Shown in pieces: positions 43,129 to 55,711 of a DNA stretch of 64,000 nucleotides. The stretch is from Craspedostauros australis (lineage: Eukaryota; Bacillariophyta; Bacillariophyceae; Mastogloiales; Achnanthaceae). The stretch spans positions 1,302,001 to 1,366,000 of the forward strand of contig JAMXDE010000016.1 in NCBI GenBank assembly GCA_026770025.1, read 5' to 3'. How positions within the stretch are numbered: the stretch's first letter is position 1; every line of letters starts with the position of its first letter. The position numbers and the translations under genes are program-made. The notes below the pieces were generated by a model. That model saw only the letters and a program-made list of their open reading frames with translations, was not told the DNA's origin and made no database searches.

Positions 43129-46100
43129 TCACTGATCCATTGTGGAACGCAGTTGGATGTAGTGATCCCTGTGTTTTTCATAGGTCTCCTTTTTGGTATT
43201 TTTCGTAAAGCCATCTGCGATGTTGTCTTCAGAACGCACAAATTTGGTTCTGGCCTCTCCGTTCGTGATCAGTTCTCGAATGAAATGATGTCGGATGTCG
43301 ATGTGCCGTGTCCTGGCAGATGTTGATGGGTTGGACGCGATGAAGATCGCTCCAACATTGTCAACCATCACGTCTGCCGGCTTGTGCATCCTCAGTCCGA
43401 TGTCTCTCATCAATTGTGTTACGAAGCGAATTTCTTTTCCTGCCTCCGACAGGGCGACGTACTCTGCCTCCGTCGAGCTGAGTGTTACGCTCCGTTGTGC
43501 CTTTGATCTCCATATGATCGGCACTCCTTGTAGTAGGACGATGTGCCCTCCTACGCTGATGCGATTGTCTTTGTCACCTGCGAATTCGCTGTTGGTGTAT
43601 ATTGCAATCTTCCATGCATCTTGGGTCAGTGGACTTGGTTTCATCTTCAGTCCATACTCTCTTGTGTCCCATACGAATTTCATGACTCGAAGCATTTCCT
43701 TGTATGCTGTGGCTGTTGGTCCATCCAACACCTTGGTCAGTTCTCGCACTGCATTGGCGATGTCGGGTCGAGAGTGTTTCACCAGGTATAGCAGCATACC
43801 TACTCCGCTTCGGTATCTGCTGTGTCGCTACTTGTCCACTTTGGGTGCATCGCTTTGCCTTTGGATGCCTTGCCCTGGTGTCCCAGGCGTTCCGTATCGT
43901 TGCAGCTTCACCACATCGCTTCCGAACGTATCGATGATGTTCTTTAGGATGTGTGGTTGGTTCACCCAACAGTTCGTCTTGTCGTGGTTGAAGATGATCT
44001 TGCAACTCAGGTAGTCTTCGAGATCTTCCTCCACCTTGACGCCGAACCGTTCCGCTCAGATATCCTTCACAAGCTTTTTCAATTCCTGCTCCTCTCCGAT
44101 GCAGAGGCAATCGTCCACATAGGTGCCGATCAGTAGCAGTCTCCCTTCCTGATTCCGAATCAGCAGGCATGGGTCCACCTCGCTCTGTCTGAACCCTAGT
44201 TTGAATAGGATGTCGACGAGCTTCTTATTCCATTGTCTCGCGCTCTGCACGAGGCCGTAGATGGTTTTCTTGAGTAGCAGGCATTCGTCGGCTTCGTGCC
44301 TCATACCCTTTGGGCATTGCATGTAGATCTCTTCATCGAGGTCTCCATGCAGGAATGCTGTCTCAAAGTCGATGATGATGCTGTCCATGTGTAGTATCAT
44401 CTTCATCGTGAGCATGATTCGATATGTTGCATCATGTATCACTGGCGCGTGGTGTGCTGAGAAGTCGACTCCTGCGATTTGCGAGTATCCGCATGCCACG
44501 AGTCTGGCGCGGAATACCCCATTTCTCTTTTCCTTGAAGACCCATTTGGTCTTCACACACCGCCGATCCTTCGGCATCTGGTCCTTCTTGATCTTCTCCC
44601 ATACTTTCCTTCTGGCCATATCATAGAACTCTTTGTTGATAGTTTCGCGCCATTTCTTTCTTTTGTTGGGATCCGCATGGTCCCAGCAGTCTTCGAATGT
44701 GGTGGGGTCTAGCAGCATAGCGACATTCGCATGTTCTGCCCCTCCCTCATTTCGTTCGTCTTTCAATGCCTGGTCCGCAGTGATGATGTCATCTAGTCTC
44801 GTCATTCCATGAGGTGTGTCTATCATCGTACCTGCGATATCTCTGTTGAATATTGACCCGTCTGCGTGAAAGTCGGGTCCTCCTGTTTCCGGTGGAGTTG
44901 TGATGGTCTCTTCGGGCGTCACATATCCCTCGCTGTTACTAGGTTCTGACTCATCACTTGATCCGAGATCTCGCTCCTCCTCTGGGATTGGGTCGTTGTT
45001 ATACCCGGCGAGAGCGCTCAGCATCCTTGGCATGCGTGTTACAGGTTCTGCGACAGGGGTGTCTTTGGGCTCTTTCTCGGCCGCTTCGTCTGCATTCCCC
45101 TCGTCGTCCCTTCCAAATTCATCGTCGTTCTCTTCGTTCGATTCATTTTCCCCTTGGGCAGGGAGCAAGCTATCTTGCCCTCGCGCAGCGTCATCAGTAT
45201 CTTCTATTTCTTCGGCTCTGCTGCTGCGATCCGCGTCGTCGGCCTCCATGCTCTTGATGGTCTCCGATCGTCGCTCCCAAGTTGTTCTTGTAGCTCGGGT
45301 GTTCACACCCGACGTAGAGTCGTCATCTTCTAGATCTATCAGCATAGATCTGTTGGCATTCTCGATACCTCTGAATTGCCCGTATGACTGATTCATCCAT
45401 GTCACGTCTCTCGTGATTAGGATCTTGGTTGTTGCGAGATTCAGCATTCGATATACTCCTTTTGCGTGCGATTGGCCGTAGCCAACGAACATGGCTGGTC
45501 TGGATCTATCGTCCAGCTTGGCCTTTATCGTACGACCGCCGATGTATACCATCCCTATTTCTCCGAATTTTCGTAATCCATCCACGAATGTTGGGATCCG
45601 GTTGTTGAAGAGAACACATGTTGGTTCTCTTGTCTTTGTCTCAATAATATTTTCGAGCTGTGTTGCGGTTCGGGCTGCTTCCGCCCACAATTTCCCACGC
45701 ACTGTTCTCGGTAGATGCGTTTGGTTGAGCATGGAGCGGACTTTCCCGTACAACGTCGCGAATTTTCTTTCCACGCGACCATTCTGTTGGGGGGTGGAAG
45801 CGGCAGTGTATTCGAACGTTGGGCCGAATCCTGCTCTGAGAAGCTGTTTTTCTGCGGCATAATTCTCTCCCGCGTTGTCACATCTGATATTTTTCACATG
45901 TGCCTGTTGGTTGGAGTTAAGCCATCGGAGGAGCGTGATCAGCTTTTCTCCGACTTCATTTTTCTCTTTCAAAAAGTAACTCCAGCAGTAATCACTGTAA
46001 TCATTGATGACAAGGAGCCAATATTTTCCTTGTCCGTAGCTGTGCGTTTGAACACTCGATGTGTCAATGAACAACCGCTCACCAATTTCCTTTGCTCGGA

Positions 46101-49100
46101 GCTGCAGGCGTTTTGTCATTGACTTCTGCTTCTGTTTTCCAATTGCGCAGTCAATGCATGCATGCAACTTGCCTGTGACATTCCAACCGTATCGTCCCGC
46201 TGTGCGAGAGATCGTGTAAGTGTCAACATGGCCTAACATTTTATGAATTTGGTTGATGTCCACCGTGGACCCGGTGGACACGCCGACATTGGCTTGGTCC
46301 TCGTGGGGAGGGGCACTGATCATGTTCACTCCACTCACGAAACCGCTATGGGTTGCCATGAGTCTGTCGAACGTGATGCGTTGCCCGCGCTTCTCCAAGC
46401 TCATCACGACACCTTGGTTGCTGATGTCGAAGCCGTTCTCGAGAGCTTTGTTGATGCTCAAGAGGTTCACCCACAGGTTGGGCACGAACTTCACTTGCTT
46501 GAGCACGATGGTAGCTTGGTTCCCGTTCTTCTGCATCACGACCATGCGTTTATCGCCAACCTTTGTTGCCTTGAGGTATCGGCCGCTGCCGATCTTGATG
46601 GAGTGGTTGGCCACTCGCACGTTAATCATTCCCTCTTCGCTATTGGTGAGGTGGCATGAGGCACCAGAATCACCCAGCCATGTGTTTGCTTCGTGGTGGT
46701 CGGGGGCGATGGTGTGGCGGAGTGCGCTTGCATCGTCGAGGTCACCGATCACCATGGCAATGTCTGGTTGAGCGTCTTGGTGGTCACCGATCACCATGGC
46801 CATGTCTGGTTGAGCTTCGGCGGCTCGGTAGATGGGGAGTTGGTTGAACTCCTCTGGGTCTCGGACTCCTTGGTCACCTGGATGATGCATCCACATCAGC
46901 ATCTCTGCGGCATGCTGAACCAGGCTGTCGATGAGCCCTCTGTGGATGGGTGGCAGGTTGAGCTCTTCAAGCCTTGCGTTAATGTGTTGCACGGCTTGCA
47001 CCAGTTGCATTGGCATGTACACGTCGATGCGGTGCATCATGTAGTAGAGCGTGCGAGGGTTCAGGCTTTCTCCTCCTCCTTCAGTGTATGCGTGCGCCGC
47101 GTCGCAGCACAGTAGGGCGAGCTCAGAGCGCACTTCATCAGCAACCATCATGTTGCTGAGAGAGTATCTCATTGCGACATGCAGAGGTCCTGCAGTCCAG
47201 AGCTTCTGGCGGCGCGTCATGATGTCTTGGATCGTTGTTGGCGCCGCCCTTGCAGGGGGGTTTGCCAGTTGGATGAGGAACGGCGAGTTACAGCAGGTCT
47301 TGCACATGGCGTAGAGAGGGCCGCGCTGAAAGCACAGCGGGCACCATCCTGCAGTGCTCCCTCCGTTGCGGGACGACTCTTCGATCATTCGATCGACCAG
47401 ATGTTGGAAGGCTCCGCGCACGGAGAATCGGTAGTAGTCACACTCTTTTGTCGAAAGTGTTTCTGTTACTGTTACTGTTACTGTTGTTGCTATTGATTGT
47501 TGGTGAGCGAACGTGGGGTATGAGATGATCAAGATGCTCTCTTGATCCATCTCTTCCTTGCTCTCATTGCTTGGTGCAATCCTCTTGCACCTCCATGTAC
47601 ATTGCTCACATGTTGCTCGTTGATGTTGACTTCATCGTCAACGTCGTCGTTTCTCTTTCGTTGTCTCGTCGTTGTTCCGTGTTCAGGTTTTGTTGAACCT
47701 GATGATTGATCGAATCTGATGGAATATTCACAACATATTTCATTCCTGTAGACCTGGTAGTTAAGGTCTCGATGTGACGTCACGTGTGATGGATACTGTG
47801 GTATCCGCTGGTATCGCGGTATCCTGTCATCGTAGTATCGCAGTATCCTCGTGGTATCGCGGTGGTATTGCTGTGACGTCATAGTTTTGTGTCGTGATTC
47901 CGCCACCGAATAGTCTAGATGGCGGCAAGCAAGTGTGACTGATGCATACACATCCGAGTACACACATTCCGACAACCAGAGTCCTTGGTTCGGTTCGAGA
48001 GTAGATGGTGGAGGTGACGCGATGGTCGACTCCAGGCATCGCTACTTCATTCTCGATGATGTCTCCGATGTTGAGGGGTTCATCCTCGTAGACGATCCCG
48101 TCGAAGAGATTGTCTTCGTCGGTGTAATCGTCTTCGTCGCTTGATGGGAAGTGCTCGCGGTTGATGGTCTCAACTGCAGCAACTGGGGGTCTGTAGTATC
48201 CGTACACACTCGGGGTGTGGGCCTCTCGTTCCTCTTCAGAGTACTCGACCTCTTCTTCGAGGTCGAGTCCGGTCATGTCTTCGTTGGTGGTTGCGAGGGC
48301 CATGTCGTTGATGGACGACTCGTAGTGCGCCATGTCGGTGGTGTTGATTGTTTGGTTTTTCTTGATGTTCGTGATTTCGTCGATTGTCACGATTCTTGGG
48401 TTGGTCACATTTTTGACCTCAACGGGGTCGGTTTCGAGCTCGTCGGTGGGGAAACACACCAATTCTTCGTTGTTGACCGACTTGTCTTCGTCGGGTAACC
48501 ACATTGATTCATCGGTCATCACGAGATCGATTTCGTCTTCTTCGTCGTTAGCGGGCATCCACATGGGTTCATCTACCACGACGAACGCGGCGTTGTCTGC
48601 CGCGGCGTCTTCGGGTAGCCACATCGGTTCCTCGACCATCACGAGGGCGACGTCATCTGTTCCGTCCATACCGTCGGTGGCCACGTTGGCGGCGTCGGCT
48701 GCTCTCATCGCTGCCTTCAACTTGAAGCACTCGAGGATCTTGTGTCCCTTCTTACCGCAGTACTTGCAGTTTCCGTTGAACTTGGTCTTGTCTTCAGTAT
48801 CACTTCTCTTGTTCTTCTTCGTGGGCTTGCCTCCTTTGTTCTTAGGCGCAGAGCGGCAGTCTGCCTTCTTGTGCCCGTAGGCACCACAGTTGCGGCAGTG
48901 GCCCTTGAAGCCACCAGTGGCGGCGAGTGCCATTTCTTCCTTGCTATTGTTCTCGCGCTTACTACCTCCTTGCTTGATGTGACGTGCGTCGTAGGTTGCA
49001 CTCACTGCTTCGCGGATGTCTTTGACAGTCATCTGCTTTTCGATGTTCTCGAACTTGAGCTCGATGAGCTTCACATCCATCTCGTAGTCCCTTCCGAGAG

Positions 49101-49701
49101 CGTTGAGCACGAGCATGTGGTACTGCTCCATGTCCATATTAACTCCCGCGTGCTTGAGGCGGTTACGGATCACCTCCATTTCGGTGAGGAAGGTATCCGG
49201 ATGTTCGCCTTTCTTCAATCGCATCCCGTTGAGTTGAGCCAACAACTTTGCCTTCATTGGCGCAGTGCGTTGCTCGTAGATGCGCTCGAGAGCCTTCCAC
49301 GCCTTACGAGGGTCTCCTCCCTCGTAGATGTTGCTCTCGCATCCCAACACAGCCATGAAGGCGACATCGCCTTCGGTGGTTTCATGGTTGATTGCCATGG
49401 TCAGTTCTTCAAACGCGTACTTGGCCAGAGCCTTCTTGTACTCCGCCTTCTCCTCGGGAGACATGGCAGATAACTTTGAGGCCTTAAGCTTCTTCTCTTC
49501 ACTTCCCGCGATGGAGGCGAGAGGAGAGGGGTCAAAGGTCTCGGTCTTCACAATCACATTACCCAAGTCCTTGAGATACAAGTCTCCGTAACCCTTGCGG
49601 TTGGCACGGGCGAGGAACTTCGCACTCCAAGCTTTCCAGGAGGATCGCTTGCCGTCGAACATGATCATGTAACGATTGGTCTTACCAAGGAAGGACGTCA
49701 T
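43129..49701 (-). pseudogene. Element D gag-pol, broken by a solo LTR and two stops
   Basis: ATG 49699-49701 (MTSFLGKTNR) to TGA 43129. Gag has CCHC knuckles at about residues 267-280 and 311-324 and three acidic repeats around PMWLP/SMWLP. At 47402-47974 a solo LTR with its duplication interrupts the frame after EPRTL; the insert is 579 bp, a multiple of three, so gag and pol keep the same phase but stops lie within it. Pol resumes VDRMIEESS and shows protease DSGAS, integrase with GHVD, CIDC and TPQQNGRVERKF, and RT with YVDDCLCIG. Then come TGA 44056-44058 (after LVKDI) and TAG 43828-43830 (after PKVDK), both in the RT/RNase H part; RNase H follows with SSTEAEY. No functional pol can be made without readthrough. 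Confidence 0.94.
47402..47974 (-). repeat. Solo LTR of the A family inside D
   Basis: 573 bp, TGTCGG..CCAACA in element orientation, flanked by ACCAGA at 47396-47401 and 47975-47980. It differs from the A LTR by a 6-bp TTACTG expansion, one extra T and scattered substitutions. It represents a former full A-type insertion reduced by LTR-LTR recombination. The same insertion is present in D'. Confidence 0.94.
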
Positions 49702-49780
49702 GGTGATGATGGTGAGAGTCGTTTGTTGCTGTGTTGGTGATGATGGAAACGTAGGATTTCAATCGTAACGTTTCGAAACG

Positions 49781-50461
49781 TGTTGGAAATCCGGGGTTAG
49801 TGTTAGTAAGAACTAATTGGTTGTTAGTCCGTACTATTCAGAACTGTGAGCTCATTCTCTTCAGCTCCTTTGCCTTTCGTTTCTTATATAGCATCTCCTG
49901 CAGCAGCATCGTCTTATACTGTTGCATTCATGCATCTCTTCATCATGAATCATCGCTTGCATACATGAGATCGCATCCGCAGGCATCCTTGTCATGCACA
50001 TCGTCGTGCATATCCGTAGGCATTCTTGCCATGCACCTTGTCGTGCATATCCTTATTCTACACTCCCTGCGGTACGATTCCACAGTCTTGCGTTTCGCTC
50101 TTGATCTCTTGACACCAAACTTTCCGATTGGTGTCATGATTGGTGTCATGGATGATGCCCTTTCTGAGTTGTTCTAGTCCCTGGCTGACACGTGCCATGA
50201 TCTCCAGATGGGGTGATCATCAACGTGTTGGTCATCATCTTCCTTCACATGATTTAGATATCGTGGCCTTTTCTTGATTCACAGAGGACAGGCTTGTTTG
50301 CTTGGTAAGACTGGGGTCATTCCCGTGTGATTCGTGTCGTGGGTGGAATGGATAATATTCAATGGTGTGACGAATAATATCCAAAGGTGTGACAAATAAT
50401 GTTGGGAGTTGCGGCAATCATAGGTATCTTTCCGACAGAGTCGTACCCTCGATTCCTGACA
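49781..50461 (-). repeat. Element D 5' LTR
   Basis: 681 bp. Contains TATATAAG-type sequence (near 49885) that is mutated in the 3' LTR. Followed in element orientation by CGTTTCGAAACG (49769-49780). Confidence 0.95.
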
Positions 50462-50508
50462 GATGTCGCACAGGACACAATTGTATGCCAGCAGCTGCCT
50501 GGTTGTCA

Positions 50509-51134
50509 ATATCCCTAATGAGATTTTGGGCCCCCGATGTGACAAATTTGGCACTTCACATTGATGTGACAAATTTGGATCGATGTGCCACATTTGTCAC
50601 ATCCTGTGTGTTCGCATCGGCCAGCTGAGGTGGTACTGATAATGTGTTTTCGACTTCCACACAGCGTTATCGTGCAGAAGCGCTTTTGTGTCCTCAAAAC
50701 TCTTGATTGTTGTTTCTCCAGGATTGGCGTTTGTGCTTCTGTTGGTTTCCGACGACGGTGAGACTATTCGATGCTTCACGGAACTTGTTTCAGTGCTATT
50801 TCCAAGCGAAGTCTGTGATTTTCATCCAATCATTGTCTTTCAACAGTGTCTATGCACGAAGCGTTCCGGCTTGTTGATAAATAATTCATTTATGGGGTAT
50901 GTCCTTAGGGTTCTGAATTCCTTATGTGGCCTTGTTTGCAGCGGAAATTGCCTGCGCCAGAAGGTTCCAGTTAAACAATGAGAGAAGCCACCACACTGAA
51001 GGACCATGTTGGTCTGGCATGCGATCTTGCCACCTACACGTGGAGGCCAACGTGCGCTGTTGATGCGAACCCAAAAGAAGTGACAAATTTGGCACATGTG
51101 CCAAATTTGTCAGCAAAAAACTCATTAGGGATAT
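50509..51134. mobile_element. MITE-like element M1 with TIRs and a perfect 32-bp palindrome
   Basis: ATATCCCTAATGAG (50509-50522) recurs inverted at 51121-51134; 626 bp with no transposase. Near both ends are GTGACAAATTTGG motifs, singly and paired: near 50542, 50566 and 50587 on the left, and a perfect 32-bp palindrome at 51081-51112 on the right. The layout (ATATCC terminus plus palindromic subterminal motif) is that of T1 with different sequence, so M1 may be a non-autonomous member of a related family. A short frame in the middle is not credible as a gene. Confidence 0.7.
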
Positions 51135-51368
51135 GGCCGACAAAGATGACGAGCAATGGGAGAAGTTGCCGACGCCATTGCACGCGATTTCTTTGATCTG
51201 TGGATCCGATGAGAGCATGCGTCTGTCTCATTGTTTGGGGTTTGTGGCTGCGGCGCATCGCTTTGCGCATCGGTATGAACAGGCGTGGCTGGTTGTCGTG
51301 TGTGCAGTGCACCTGAGGAACATCTCCGAACAACAGGCTCTGCAGGTCCCGGGAAAAGTGGCTGCGTC

Positions 51369-52159
51369 TGTCGAGATGTACATGTGAGTATATGTCGACA
51401 TGTACGTGTATATGTGCATCGTTCACCCGTTATTCTCTCATACACACTTGGACGGTATAACTACATTCGTGTCGATAGTATGCTGTGATTCGTCAGAATT
51501 ACAGGGGAAACGGAACACATGAAAAGGGGCAAGATTTCTGGAGGAAATTTGCAAATGACGATTTCTGAGAGAATTGGAAGATCGTCCGTCCATCCATCAA
51601 TGGTACCAAGAGAATCTCGAGGTACTTCCCAACTAAACCTCAGATGACAATATCATCTGACAGACTACTGCATCACCAATGGAACGTGACATCTGGAGAG
51701 CAGAAGGACGCCTACTGACGTCGACTGGATGTCATCATGTCACCACGTCGACATCTGTCTCCAAGTCAGAGCAGGAGGCGAAGATCCGATGACCCATGAA
51801 GATCATGGATACAGAAGGTGAACTTCAAATAGCAAGTACTCATGGAGTAGGAGCCAGTACTGAACGAACGGAGTGTCGAATGCGGAGTATGCATTGAACA
51901 CGGAGTATCGTGTAGCACGAGTACACGATGTTGAGAGAGAGAGAGAGAATACAGAGAGGAGCGAGAGAGGATCTCGCGTACCGACTCATAGTCGGAGACT
52001 GAATCTACGAAACAGATTGAAGCACCGAGAGCATCAGGCAAGACAACTGGTGTACACCGAGAGTATCGGAGTAACCAAGTAATGAAATAGCAAACAGATG
52101 ACTATCAACCAACATCATCTTCCACGATCGTAGGTTACCGTGAGCGGAACTTGCCAACA
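51369..52159 (+). repeat. Solo LTR of the B family
   Basis: 791 bp, TGTCGAG..GCCAACA on the plus strand, clearly homologous to 27361-28152 in reverse but with scattered differences. The flanks (GCGTC and AACCA) are not a duplication; repeat X begins at the very next base. Confidence 0.88.
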
Positions 52160-53110
52160 AACCAAGTACATCAGTGCAGGGTCCTATCAAGCTGTGTGAC
52201 ATCGTTTCTTCATCCTACCAATACTACTAGCTAACTCATAGTAACCAGACAGAGATTTGTTCAAAAGCACTCATCTACTCATTGTTGCAGTAACACATCT
52301 TCAATCCAGTACACCCCTCTTGAACTGCACTACACGGTTATCCCAAAACCGGTAGTTTGTGAGGCATCTCCTACCGATTCGCGCCAACTGAACCCGAATC
52401 CTAACTCCCATATACATGTACATCTTAACATATACACGCAAGTTGGATTTTCGTGTAACGTTGTGACACAATCCGGAAGAGAAGGCCTAGCTGACTGCCA
52501 GTTTCAATGAAGCTGGGGTTGCAGTTGGCGAAGGATGACTGTCTGAGAAGATTGTAGTAGTTGACAATGAATAGATTAGAGTTGCTGTGCTGATCTTGAG
52601 TTGTGCAATTTGTTATATTGAATAGTCTGCATTGTGAGTTGATCAGATTAAGATGTAGGATGAAGAAACGATGCTCAGTTGGATGGTGTGGCTCTGCACT
52701 GATCATCAGAGGTTCAGTGCTGAGAACGGACAATCTCTTTCTCTCTCTCTCTCCACTATCTGTGGTAGTCATTCTATGCTCGAGTACAAAGGCTTGACAT
52801 CTTGATTGAAGTCATGGTTGAGAACGCAGGTTGTCAGGCGACACGAATTGGTGTTAGATTCCCTGCTCATGTTGAAGCAGGGAGGATCTCCTTGTTGTCG
52901 TCGAGTTAAGTCGGTAGTTGACATGGCTGACAATGGAATCAGAGTTAGGTGCAACACGAGATTTCAGAGGAGCATATAGTTCCCGGAGTACATTGATCTC
53001 GGTGATTCAAGTGAGTTTTGAATCAGCAGTGATTCGTGAGTAAGAGTGGGAGAAGGAGGGAGAATAGGAGTTTTTCGTATTTGTAGGTGGAAGGTTTCGC
53101 CCCAACATTT
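52160..53110. repeat. Dispersed repeat X, copies 2 and 3 in opposite orientation
   Basis: 52160-52433 is a direct copy of 26295-26566. From about 52440 to 53110 the reverse complement is weakly similar to 25900-26450 (TTTTGGCGCG, CACGAATC, GAACTATATGCTCC and CATCGTTTCTTCATCCTAC in the same order). The two together form an imperfect inverted arrangement. A (TC)n run lies at about 52736-52760. No gene seen. Confidence 0.45.
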
Positions 53111-53944
53111 ACGCGCCAAAAACAATTTCATAGTGCGACACAGGATACACTAAGTGGAAAGTAGTCTGTTCTTTAGATGAACTTCAACTACATCATAGAA
53201 CCTTCGGCAAAAACCAACGAGTTTTGTGCTGTTGGACACATGTGGCTAGAATGAACACATTCAGCCATCCATAAAACTGAAAACAGGGTCTAACCCAAGA
53301 ATGTATCGGTTAATCATTTATAAGGAGATTATAAGGATTATAGATATGTGCTTGGCTTGGACATCGGAGACAACAAGTTAGAATGTCCATTTCAAAGTGT
53401 TGGTCGACTCGATCGAATTGCTCGCATGTGACATGGCGTCTGAGGTCCTCCGAGTGGAATGCGAAACTTGTCTATTGAAATGGAATCTGTGTGTGCGGTT
53501 GCCATCGTGTCCATCGATTCGGTTGTCGAATGAGGTGGTTCCTCGTGAAGTATCCAATAGTCATCTCGAGCAAAGTCCAGAACGTTTGAGAGGGAGAGAC
53601 ATCACTCAACGTCGGAGCGAAGCATCATGCATTGCACTAAACACGTGCGGATCGACCAGCGCATCCGCTGTGCCGTATTTTGTCAACAAACGTGAGTTGA
53701 TCTGGCACCGCTCTCTGTCTGTCTGTCTCTCAGTCTGGAGTATTAATGGTTCGTTGCGGGTTTTCAATTGTCGGAATTGCTACGCCTCGTAGGGGCTGGG
53801 ATGTTGCCACAACCGCTTCCCGTTTTCCTCGTCTGGTGACGTCACTTGTGGACGTCAGGCGCACAAGCCTCCCTTCACGTTTGCGTTTCTCCGAGGTCAG
53901 GCTTGTTTAATCTTCGTCGAGAGAACCCTATACAGAAATCACGA

Positions 53945-54187
53945 ATGACGCACGCTGCAACGAATTTGAGGTTGGTCGTGCTCATGGTCTTGGTTGTGCT
54001 TCTCATCGCGCACACGCTCATGATGCGCTGCCATTGGCATTGCCGTCGTCAATGTCGCTACTTTTGTTGTTACAATGATGCTGGTACGACTGTCGCTGCT
54101 CTCGCAGAGACAGAACGTGTGTTTGGAATGATCGAGAGGACTGTTCTGTTGAAGCATTTACCATACGAGAACAGGCGAATATGGTGA
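53945..54187 (+). CDS. Possible small membrane or secreted Cys-rich peptide
   Basis: 80 codons from ATG 53945. MTHAATNLRLVVLMVLVVLLIAH gives a basic start and one strongly hydrophobic helix, followed by a Cys/His-rich stretch (CHWHCRRQCRYFCC) and a polar tail. No family recognised. About 100 bp upstream lie GTGACGTCAC and a second GACGTCA. It may be chance; no homologue or splice evidence is available. Confidence 0.25.
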   Translation: MTHAATNLRLVVLMVLVVLLIAHTLMMRCHWHCRRQCRYFCCYNDAGTTVAALAETERVFGMIERTVLLKHLPYENRRIW

Positions 54188-55711
54188 TGCAACACAATGG
54201 TCTCTCTCTCTCTCTCCCTCTCTCGTTCTCTCTCCGCCCTCTCTTTTCCTGTCTGTTTCTGTCTTCCACCCCACGGTGGCATTGACTGCAGAATGGACAT
54301 CAACTTCAGCGGACGATAACAAACAGAAGCTGGGGTGTTGTTGCGTCCCAACAGAATTTGGGCTCTCTGAGGGGATTTATGGTTCGATCGCTCATTCCGT
54401 ACAGACCACCAACACTGATGTGATCAACCTTCCGATACCGGATTTTCTCCGTGACGCAAATCAATGACAGGGGGCAACAAAGCTGTCACGGAGAACAACA
54501 CAATAAATACTCTTTCGTGGGGTGGACAGAGTCGACGCCGGTTCATAATTCCTTGTTGTTTTGGGTGGTTGTGTGATGTGATGGTTTTGCTTTCGTTTCT
54601 TGTTAGACAGAACTGTCATTGTTCCTTTATTATGGATCAATAAATCTCGACAAACTCGCACTTCCGACCGATGTCAATAAATCTCAACACGACAGTTCCT
54701 GTTCGCGAAGTTGCTGGTTTCTTGCTCTTTCGGAGGCGGTCGTGACCACAGCCTCACCGAGAGAACATCGAGAAATGAGTGGACACCGACAGGACTGGAA
54801 CCAGTCGTCGTTGGTGCGGATCACGCTGGTGGACTGAGCTGAAGAGATGAAGGATCGGATGAAAGAACGAGCAAACAAATGAATGAATGAGCAATGCTCC
54901 TCCAAATACTCGACTCCACAAGTGGGTGCGTGCACACATGAGCAGAGTAGTGGAGAGAGGAGTATACGTCTGTCGTTGATGCAGCAACAATACCACAGTG
55001 CCCATCGCACTATTCCTCTCTGCGTCTCTCACTGCATGTGCATGTGGATTTGCGTCCGTGAAAATCACTTCGTTGCCTTCAACAACATCCACACAACATC
55101 TCTCATAAAAACAATCGACGAACAGATTGGACTCCGAAGCACAGCATCACCACACAGCAATCGACAGGCATTGCCAGGTGATCACAAGCCTCTCTTCGGC
55201 CAAAGCCAGATACAAACCAAAGGTGCGTCCCGCTCATCGAGCAATTGCAGATGCTGGTTTGCAAGATGACCATTTCCCTGCATGGCGCGGAGCCAACGAC
55301 GGGAGGATTTGTTCGCAGCACTCGTCCTGCCCGACACAGCGTGCTGCCTCAAGCAGGTGCACACGTCAGGATCATCAGCAACACCGGCAGCATCTTGGGA
55401 GGACGCTCCCATCGGATCAGCTGCCATCGTCATGGGAGGTGTGATGCGTAATGATGTCACGCGTCCCCCACGCCTGTCGTTTCGATCATGCGCTTGCTTT
55501 GCATGGTGGTGGCATACTGTGTCATCGACTCCAACTCCGCTCTGCTCTGCCCAACTCAACTCAATCCCACACCTCTCGTATCCCGCCGGTACGAGTACAT
55601 ATGCCCGCAATCCACACTGCTCTACTCTGCGCTGCTCTCTCCGTGTCGAACACGAAAAAGAATTGCAGTGCGCAATCCAAGCAACCGACAAGCAGCAACC
55701 ACCAAGCAACC
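54188..55711. other. Intergenic region, no gene supported
   Basis: CT-rich run at about 54200-54250, several overlapping open frames on both strands up to 175 codons (55182-55709 minus, 54883-55269 plus), none with recognisable domains or convincing codon pattern. The last few hundred bases are presumably promoter and 5' UTR of the next gene. Confidence 0.4.

Larger units (their letters stand above)
42373..50461 (-). mobile_element. Ty1/copia retrotransposon D, full length but defective
   Basis: 8089 bp on the minus strand with 681-bp LTRs (42373-43053 and 49781-50461) and a 6-bp duplication GATGTC (42367-42372, 50462-50467). Polypurine tract ATGGAAGGG before the 3' LTR. The LTRs differ at about 28 sites (4 percent), the oldest measurable insertion here. 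The coding region has a solo LTR of the A family and two in-frame stops. D is the parent of D' at 57365. Confidence 0.95.
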
